Shown here one piece after another: positions 22,906 through 28,315 of a DNA stretch of 28,315 nucleotides. Source of the stretch: JAJFVC01 sp039698075 (lineage in GTDB: Bacteria > Planctomycetota > Planctomycetia > Pirellulales > Thermoguttaceae); contig JBDKTJ010000107.1 in the NCBI GenBank assembly GCA_039698075.1, forward strand, positions 1 through 28,315. Reading direction: 5' to 3'. The position numbers and the translations under genes are program-made. A model generated the notes under the pieces. The model made no database searches. It was given only the letters and a program-made list of their open reading frames with translations, and was not told the DNA's origin. The first letter of the stretch is position 1. The number at the start of each line of letters is the position of its first letter.

Positions 22906-23658
22906 CCTCTGGAAAAATCGGCGAGCCCGACCCTTTTTCCAGGCGGCAAAGAAAGCCGAAAGAACAGCCTCAAGCGCTAGACCCCGACGCCGGGCCTTAG
23001 AACCGGCAACCGCGGACACCCGGCGCCGACGCCGCCGGACCACGGCGACCGCCGACACCACCGGTTCCAAAACATTCGATCAAGCCGCATCGTGATCCAA
23101 TCGACGCCCAAGAAACCCTGGCAACCGCCCACCCCGGCCGGACCTCGTTGCGTCCGAACCGAAATCAGCATGGGCAACGGCTCCGCGGATTCGCCGCGCA
23201 ACCAACGCCCTGCCAGCCATCGGATGACGATCATCAGCAGATCCATCATCGTTTTGTTTCCACAGACCTCGACGGGTTCTTGCCGCCCAATGCAATACGG
23301 GTAAAAAGCACGCTCTGTTGGCTGTTCATCGACTCCGGCCGCCCGTCTTATTGGGGGGTACGCCGAAGACACTCTAATAATACTCCTTCCAATATTAGCA
23401 GAGTCGCCGGAAACTGCAACCGAAAATCGTCGGCTCACGGCGAGACAACCCCCTCGGCAAGCACAGTTTATGGCGATCGTGTCGAAAGGCTGAAGAAAAC
23501 AGGGGGGGATCGGACGAATCGCGTGGCTCTGCAAAATCAGAGGGGCACGACGACAATCCTATGGATGTCGCCAAAAATTGATAAAATGGACTCGTCCAGA
23601 CACCGTTCAACCCACGATCTCCGTCTCTAGCCCCTAGCCACCCCCCCCTGCCCCGCTA
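22906..23658. other. Long divergent intergenic region between rny and tilS
   Basis: 753 bases between two divergently transcribed core genes. Open frames exist (for example 22977-23534 minus) but read as proline/arginine-rich shadow without a start site. Notable are an AT-rich hairpin at 23371-23404, a G7 run near 23503, and CTAGCCCCTAGCC followed by a C8 run just before tilS. Promoters for both genes must lie here; GATAAAAT near 23580 resembles a -10 element on the plus strand but has no good -35 partner. Confidence 0.5.
23371..23404. promoter_or_regulatory. AT-rich imperfect hairpin upstream of rny and tilS
   Basis: CTAATA (23374-23379) pairs with TATTAG (23393-23398), and the flanking ACTCT pairs with AGAGT across a small bulge. 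It stands out as AT-rich in a GC-rich region. It could be an operator, a promoter-proximal RNA element or a remnant of a small transposon end. Nothing decides between these. Confidence 0.35.
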
Positions 23659-24648
23659 ATGTACCCGCTGGAAACCAAACTTGCCGCCGCCTGGCCGCCC
23701 GCCGATTGGGCCGACGTGACCGTCGTGGCAGCGGTTTCCGGCGGCTGCGACAGCGTTGCGTTGCTGCGTGCCCTTGCGGCCCTGAAGACCGGCGGCCCAG
23801 GACGATTGTGCGTCGCCCACCTGAACCACCACCTGCGACCCGATGCGGATCGCGATCAGCAGTTTGTCGTCGAGTTGTGCGAAGGGCTGGGCGTTGCCTG
23901 CGAGGTGGGTCACGCAACGGTCCGCGACCAGGGCGATGGGTTGGAGGCCGCCGCGCGGCTGGCCCGCTACGAGTTCCTCGAACAAACGGCCGGTCGGCTC
24001 GGCGCCCGGCTGGTCGCCACGGCCCACACGGCCGACGATCAGGCCGAGACGATTCTGCATCGGATTCTGCGCGGCACGGGCCTTCGCGGGCTGGCTGGCA
24101 TGGCGCGCGTTCGTCCGTTGGGCCACGCCTCGCTCATTCGACCGTTGTTGGATATCCGCCGCGACGAGTTGTCGGCGTATCTTGAATCGCTCGGTCAGGG
24201 CTACTGCCGCGATTCGAGCAACGCGGATCGCCGATTCACGCGCAACCGAATCCGGCTCGAAACAATGCCGATGCTGCGCGAGCAGTTCAATCCGAACGTG
24301 GCCGACGCCCTGTTGCGATTGGGCTCGCTGGCCGCCGAGACGCAAGACGCGCTCGATCGCCAAGTCGACCAGTGGTTCGACCGTTGCGTGACATTCGATC
24401 GCCACGGCCAGGTTCGACTGGCGACGGCCCCGCTCCTTGGTCAGCCGCCGCTTCTGGTGCGCGAACTGTTTCGGGCGATCTGGCGACGTCACGACTGGCC
24501 GCTGCGTGCGATGGGGCGGCGACAATGGAACGCGCTGGGCCAGATGGCCGCCTCGCCCGAGCCGGTCAAACGCATTTTTCCCGGCAACATCGCCGTGGAA
24601 CGGGTCGCCGACGAACTCCGTCTCCGGCAACAAAGCATGTCATCCTAG
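23659..24648 (+). CDS. tilS: tRNA(Ile)-lysidine synthetase
   Basis: 329 residues from the ATG at 23659; there is no SD, only C-rich sequence upstream. TilS converts cytidine-34 of tRNA-Ile(CAU) to lysidine using ATP and lysine, making it read AUA. Seen: the PP-loop VVAAVSGGCDSVALLRAL (SGGCDS at 27-32), VAHLNHHLRPDAD, EAAARLARYEFLEQ, VATAHTADDQAETILHRILRGTGLRGLAGM and IRPLLDIRRDEL, followed by DSSNADRRFTRNRIR, all characteristic. The C-terminal region is short compared with E. coli TilS (432) and fits the shorter bacterial form with a reduced second domain. It is the only core gene on the plus strand here and is convergent with secDF. Confidence 0.95.
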   Translation: MYPLETKLAAAWPPADWADVTVVAAVSGGCDSVALLRALAALKTGGPGRLCVAHLNHHLRPDADRDQQFVVELCEGLGVACEVGHATVRDQGDGLEAAARLARYEFLEQTAGRLGARLVATAHTADDQAETILHRILRGTGLRGLAGMARVRPLGHASLIRPLLDIRRDELSAYLESLGQGYCRDSSNADRRFTRNRIRLETMPMLREQFNPNVADALLRLGSLAAETQDALDRQVDQWFDRCVTFDRHGQVRLATAPLLGQPPLLVRELFRAIWRRHDWPLRAMGRRQWNALGQMAASPEPVKRIFPGNIAVERVADELRLRQQSMSS

Positions 24649-24659
24649 ACGGCAGCCCC

Positions 24660-24694
24660 GAAAAAAATAGCCGGAATCGACGGATCCCGGCTAT
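24660..24694 (-). terminator. Intrinsic terminator of secDF
   Basis: On the minus strand ATAGCCGG, a 12-base loop and CCGGCTAT form a perfect 8-bp stem followed directly by seven T. It lies about 30 bases past the secDF stop and 18 bases past the tilS stop. On the plus strand the stem is followed by CGCTATTGG and only later by TTTTTT (24713-24718), so it works best for secDF and possibly for both convergent genes. Confidence 0.85.
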
Positions 24695-24723
24695 CGCTAT
24701 TGGACGTGGACGTTTTTTCGCCG

Positions 24724-27700
24724 TTAAGCGTTAATGGTCTTCGTACCCTCGTGCTTGCCGACCAGCCAGAGCAGGATCGGCGAGGCGACGTAGATCGAAC
24801 TGTACGTGCCCGTGGCCACGCCGATGATCAACGCGAAGGCGAATCCGTGAACCGCCTCGCCGCCGAACAGATACAACACGATGACCACCAGGAACACTGT
24901 GAAGGAGGTGAGCAACGTGCGGCTGAGGGTTTGGTTGGTGCTGTCGTTGACCATTTTGCGCGTCAGGTCGGGATTCTTGCCGCGCACTTCGCGGATCCGG
25001 TCGAACACGACGATCGTGTCGTTGACCGAGTAGCCGATGATCGTCAGGAAAGCGGCGACGATCGGCAGATTGATCTTGAACGGCTCAATCATCAGGAACC
25101 CGAGGAACGGCGCGACGTAAATGCTCACGGCGATCGCGCCGAGCATGACGAACACGTCGTGGATCAACGCCACGACGGCGGCGATGCCGAACGCGGCCCC
25201 TTGGAATCGAATCCACAAGTACACGATCATGCAAACCCAACTAGCCACCAAGGCGTAAACGGCCTGCATGCGAGTGTTGCCGGCGACAGCCGCGCCGATC
25301 GTATTGGAGGCCGGGAAGATGGGGTTGTCGGCCACCTGCTTTTGAAGCGTCGTCAGCAAGGCCTTCGTCTCTTCCGACGGCAACGAAATCTTCAGCGTCC
25401 ACTGCGGGTAGGCCGTGCGCTGGCCCTCCACGTAACGGTCGTTCGACAACCGATAGACCGCGTCGGCGGCCGCGATGTGGTTCTTGTCCAACGCCGCACT
25501 GAGCATCTGCACGACGCCGTCGTAGTTGACCGGCTTGGCGAACGTCAACTCCGCCTGCGAACCGCCGGCGAACGCGTCCGGCTCGGCGACCTTTTCGACC
25601 GGCGCCGCGTCCGACTGCTTCGTCTCCGTCGGCGACGGTTTGTAGGTCGCGGCGGCCTTCGACGGCGGGACTTCGACCGCCTTGGCCGGCGCGGGCTTTT
25701 CGGCCGGAGCCGGCGTCTTTGGCTTCACCGCGGCCTTCTTGGCGGCTGGCTGGTCGGCCAGCGCCAACATCCACGCATCCGGATCGGCGGCGGCCAACAA
25801 GTGGGATGAAGGCAACTCGCGCCGCGACTGGCCGTCTTGGGCTGGTTTCTTCGTCGCCGGGGCCGCGATCACCTTCGGCGGGGTGAAATTCGCCGCGTTG
25901 CGAGCGAGCTTGTCGCCGAACGTGGTCGAAAGCACTTCGCGGACCTTATCCATGTCCGATTGCGACGTATTGATGAGGAATCGCAGGCCCTTCTGCTCGC
26001 CAGCCAACTGCACGTCGCTGACGGCCAAGTCGGGCAGCTTGCCCTTGAGGACTTCACGCACGTAGGACGTCTCTTGCGGTTTCTCAAAATACGCCTGGAC
26101 CGAAACGCCGCCGGTGAAGTCGATGTCGAACAAGCCTTGACCACGATGGATCGCCACGGCGATCGCCAACACCGTAACGATGATTGAGCCGGTCAGGCAG
26201 TAGCGGAACCATCGCATGAAGTCGATGTTCGTATGGCCGATCACCCGGAGCATTTTGACGTGGGTGATCCACTGGCGTTTCTCGGCGACGTCGAAAATCA
26301 CCCGGGAAACGAACACCGCGGTGTACATGCTGATGGCCACGCCGAGCCAGAGGGTGACGGCGAAACCTTTGACCTGGTCGGACCCGATGATGTAGAGCAC
26401 CGTGGCGGCCAAAAGGGTCGTGATGTTGGCGTCGATGATGACCGCGCTGGCCCGCTGAAACGCATTGCGGATGGCCATGCGCAGCGTCGCCCCTCGTTCC
26501 AACTCCTCGCGCAGCCGCTCGTAAATCAACACGTTGTTGTCGACCGCCATGCCGACCGTCAGTGCGAGGCCGGCGAAGCCCGTCAATGTAAACGCGGCCT
26601 TGACCGTCAACATGACGGCGAACAGCATCAGCATGTTCAACACCAAGGCGATGTCGGCCACCAGGCCCGAGAACCGATAGTACCAAAGCATGAAGAGCGG
26701 CACCAACACGGCGGCGATCAACATCGCGTGGGTGCTCTTCGTGATCGTGTCGCCGCCGAGGGTCGGACCGCTGTACAACTCGCTGATCGGCTCTTTGGAC
26801 AACGCCACCGGCAAGCTGCCGGCGTTCAACACGTTGACCAACTCTTGCACTTCTTGTTGCGTGAACGAGCCGGTGATCTGACCGCGATCGGTGATGGTGC
26901 TTTGGATCGACGGGGCGGAATACAACTGGCCGTCCAAGATGATGCCCAGCTTGTAGGTGAAATCGGTCAATTTGTCGGGCAGGTGCGTGCTCGTCAGTTC
27001 GCCGAACAGTCCGGCGCCCTTGACGTTGAAATTAAAATGCACGCACGGTTGGCCGCGTTCGTCGGCGCCGGCCTCGGCCCGGGTCAAATACGCGCCGGTG
27101 ACGTTGTAATGGTCGTTGTCGACGAGGACTTCAAGCACTTCGTGATCGCCGACCTTGCGTTTGCGGGTCCCAATATCGCCGTAGCTGAGAAAGCCCCGCT
27201 CCTCGCCGGGTTTGACCGGCACCCACCAAGCCAACACGTTGCCCGACGGATCGCGGACCTGCATCTTCGACGAATCGGCCATCGCCCGCTCGATCAATTC
27301 CTTGTCGTTGCGTTGATTGGCCAGGATGCGGAACTCCAGATTGCCGGTGGTGCTGATGATCCGCTTGATCCGATCGACCTCGGCCTGGTCGACCTCCGGC
27401 ACGATCACTTCGATCTGCTGCGTGCCGAACTTGCGGATCGTGACTTCTTTCTGTCCGCCGGGATTCACGCGGCGAGCGACCGCGCCGATCAGCTTGTCCA
27501 TGTCGATCGTATCGGTCGACTTCACTTTCGATTGATCCACCTCGTACACCAAGATGACGCCGCCGCTCAGATCGATGCCGAGCTTCAACGGAGGGCCCAT
27601 CAACAGGACGACGACGCTGGCCAACAGCGTAAACAGGCTCAGCCCGATCTTCCAGCCGTGATCGCGCATCCGAAGGGTTTTGCCCAGATAACCGCCCAGG

Positions 27701-27813
27701 AAAAACGAGACGGCCAACGTGGCCAACGCCACCAGCAGGTCGACATACCAGGGCATGGAAACGGAATTCGGCGCGGCGGCCTCGGCAAACAAGGTGTTTA
27801 CGTACCAAGACAT
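24724..27813 (-). CDS. secDF: Fused SecD-SecF protein export subunit
   Basis: 1029 residues from the ATG at 27813. SecDF sits in the inner membrane and uses the proton gradient to pull proteins through SecYEG. SecD half: a leading membrane segment, GIDLSGGVILVYEVD, the periplasmic P1 part with STTGNLEFRIL and SITDRGQITGSFT-type strands, then GLALTVGMAVDNNVLIYERLREEL and LAATVLYIIGSDQVKGFAVTL. SecF half: GLFDIDFTGGVSVQAYF, IGYSVNDTIVVFDRIRE and LLTSFTVFLVVIVLYLFGGE. An alanine/lysine/proline-rich insertion (about residues 640-750) interrupts the SecF periplasmic domain. An extra N-terminal segment with a membrane helix (23-43) precedes the usual first helix. YajC lies 20 bases upstream on the same strand. 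Confidence 0.96.
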   Translation of the reverse strand: MSWYVNTLFAEAAAPNSVSMPWYVDLLVALATLAVSFFLGGYLGKTLRMRDHGWKIGLSLFTLLASVVVLLMGPPLKLGIDLSGGVILVYEVDQSKVKSTDTIDMDKLIGAVARRVNPGGQKEVTIRKFGTQQIEVIVPEVDQAEVDRIKRIISTTGNLEFRILANQRNDKELIERAMADSSKMQVRDPSGNVLAWWVPVKPGEERGFLSYGDIGTRKRKVGDHEVLEVLVDNDHYNVTGAYLTRAEAGADERGQPCVHFNFNVKGAGLFGELTSTHLPDKLTDFTYKLGIILDGQLYSAPSIQSTITDRGQITGSFTQQEVQELVNVLNAGSLPVALSKEPISELYSGPTLGGDTITKSTHAMLIAAVLVPLFMLWYYRFSGLVADIALVLNMLMLFAVMLTVKAAFTLTGFAGLALTVGMAVDNNVLIYERLREELERGATLRMAIRNAFQRASAVIIDANITTLLAATVLYIIGSDQVKGFAVTLWLGVAISMYTAVFVSRVIFDVAEKRQWITHVKMLRVIGHTNIDFMRWFRYCLTGSIIVTVLAIAVAIHRGQGLFDIDFTGGVSVQAYFEKPQETSYVREVLKGKLPDLAVSDVQLAGEQKGLRFLINTSQSDMDKVREVLSTTFGDKLARNAANFTPPKVIAAPATKKPAQDGQSRRELPSSHLLAAADPDAWMLALADQPAAKKAAVKPKTPAPAEKPAPAKAVEVPPSKAAATYKPSPTETKQSDAAPVEKVAEPDAFAGGSQAELTFAKPVNYDGVVQMLSAALDKNHIAAADAVYRLSNDRYVEGQRTAYPQWTLKISLPSEETKALLTTLQKQVADNPIFPASNTIGAAVAGNTRMQAVYALVASWVCMIVYLWIRFQGAAFGIAAVVALIHDVFVMLGAIAVSIYVAPFLGFLMIEPFKINLPIVAAFLTIIGYSVNDTIVVFDRIREVRGKNPDLTRKMVNDSTNQTLSRTLLTSFTVFLVVIVLYLFGGEAVHGFAFALIIGVATGTYSSIYVASPILLWLVGKHEGTKTINA

Positions 27814-27833
27814 GAGAGACGGTTCCCTAAAGA

Positions 27834-28232
27834 CTAGGAGGATTTATTGGCGGTTTCGTCCGACGGCTCGTCGCCCAAGACGCGGGTCACCGAGCTTAAC
27901 GTCATTCGGAGCTTTGTATTCGTGGCTTCGTCCACCTTGACGGTCACTTCGTCGGCCTCGCGATGCACGTTGGTCACGACGCCGTAGATGCCGCCGGCGG
28001 TGACCACCCGGTCGTTCTTCTTGACGGCGGCCAACATCGCTTGTCGGCGCGATTGCTCCCGGCGTTGGGGACGAATCAGCAAAAAATAAAACAACACGAA
28101 AATGGCCAAAAGCGGCAGCAACGACGGCAACATCGAACTCGGCCCCGCATCCGGAGCCGGCGTGCCCGAACCGGTCGCCCCCTCGGCCAACAACGCGGCC
28201 ACCTCGCCAAGTCTCGACAGCATCATTTCCAC
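27834..28232 (-). CDS. yajC: YajC, Sec translocon accessory protein
   Basis: 132 residues starting with GTG at 28232; GGAG six bases upstream supports it, with ATG two codons later as alternative. The N-terminal 33 residues are a short alanine/glycine-rich lead. A single membrane helix (LPSLLPLLAIFVLFYFLLI) is followed by RPQRREQSRRQAML, the usual cytoplasmic start, then NDRVVTAGGIYGVVTNV and VTVKVDEATNTKLRM, the conserved beta domain. YajC binds SecDF in the inner membrane. The order yajC-secDF in one transcript is the normal arrangement. A slightly long N-terminus is the only departure from the family (about 110 residues). Confidence 0.94.
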   Translation of the reverse strand: MEMMLSRLGEVAALLAEGATGSGTPAPDAGPSSMLPSLLPLLAIFVLFYFLLIRPQRREQSRRQAMLAAVKKNDRVVTAGGIYGVVTNVHREADEVTVKVDEATNTKLRMTLSSVTRVLGDEPSDETANKSS

Positions 28233-28282
28233 GGCAATCTCCCCGACAAGATCAACAAGGGTAAGTTCGTTATCTTAAGCAC

Positions 28283-28315
28283 TTCCCCCGCAAGCGGCAA
28301 GGGGAAAGTCCGAGG
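28283..28315 (+). ncRNA. rnpB: Possible 5' part of RNase P RNA (runs off the window)
   Basis: GGGGAAAGTCCGAGG at 28301-28315 resembles the conserved GAGGAAAGTCCGGGC of bacterial RNase P RNA (CR-I, 5' strand of P4). It is preceded by a short hairpin around CCGCAAGCGG. TATCTT at 28271-28276 could be a -10 box. However, only about 20 bases lie between a start near 28283 and the motif, less than usual, and the sequence also folds as a simple CTTCCCC/GGGGAAAG hairpin. The rest of the gene is outside the window. Confidence 0.3.

Noticed and set aside
22906..23070. 55-residue N-terminal extension of RNase Y
   Set aside because: RNase Y begins with its membrane anchor; the extension is arginine-rich and would place the anchor in the middle.
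22977..23534. 185-codon minus-strand ORF in the rny-tilS gap
   Set aside because: No ribosome-binding site, mixed composition rich in Arg, Pro and Cys, and no recognisable domain.
23656..24633. 325-codon minus-strand ORF opposite tilS
   Set aside because: Antisense shadow of TilS, whose PP-loop and other motifs are clear; no motif in the antisense product.
26233..27837. Long plus-strand ORF (534 codons) opposite secDF
   Set aside because: It is antisense to a well-supported SecDF reading frame and has shadow composition rich in His, Asp, Gln and Arg; GC-rich genes often leave the opposite frame open.

Overview
The window looks like a piece of a planctomycete chromosome (Pirellulales-like). 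The evidence is the fused secD-secF gene with a low-complexity insertion next to yajC, an eda-kdgK-ymdB-rny block, GC-rich coding sequence and several genes with poor Shine-Dalgarno sites. This placement is inference from gene content; no 16S rRNA is present.

Positions 1 to about 18,440 are accessory DNA, and all recognisable genes there are on the minus strand, read from right to left. From the chromosomal junction inward they are: a possible attachment region (a 5' tRNA fragment plus GGCAGAA repeats), an MT-A70 adenine methyltransferase, a C5-cytosine methyltransferase, a winged-helix-like protein, a DUF669-like ssDNA-binding candidate, two ribbon-helix-helix/coiled-coil proteins flanked by inverted repeats that could be oriT, a broken copy of a MobF relaxase N-terminus, and a 2286-residue MobF (TrwC/TraI-type) relaxase-helicase. 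The relaxase ORF continues without a stop into eight tandem copies of an unrecognised repeat of about 60 residues and a long disordered tail. It is followed by a coupled protein with an internal duplication, a small coiled-coil protein, about 790 bases without a convincing gene but rich in perfect hairpins, a DUF932 protein, two small plasmid/phage-type proteins, and a large N-6 DNA methyltransferase fused to a Strawberry-notch-type helicase that runs off the left edge. I read this as the DNA-processing and anti-restriction part of an integrative conjugative or mobilizable element. No integrase or type IV secretion gene is visible here.

Positions 18,598 to 28,315 are core chromosome: eda and kdgK (2-keto-3-deoxygluconate catabolism), a YmdB-type phosphoesterase and RNase Y (RNA turnover), divergent tilS (tRNA-Ile lysidine synthetase), then secDF and yajC (protein export). 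A strong intrinsic terminator separates secDF from tilS, and another lies between rny and ymdB.

The points most worth attention are the relaxase ORF with its octad of new repeats and a well-placed internal ribosome-binding site exactly where the repeats begin, the hairpin-dense intergenic region at 3.8-4.6 kb, an ORF overprinted inside the methyltransferase-helicase linker, the oriT-like inverted repeats, and the tRNA-fragment junction.
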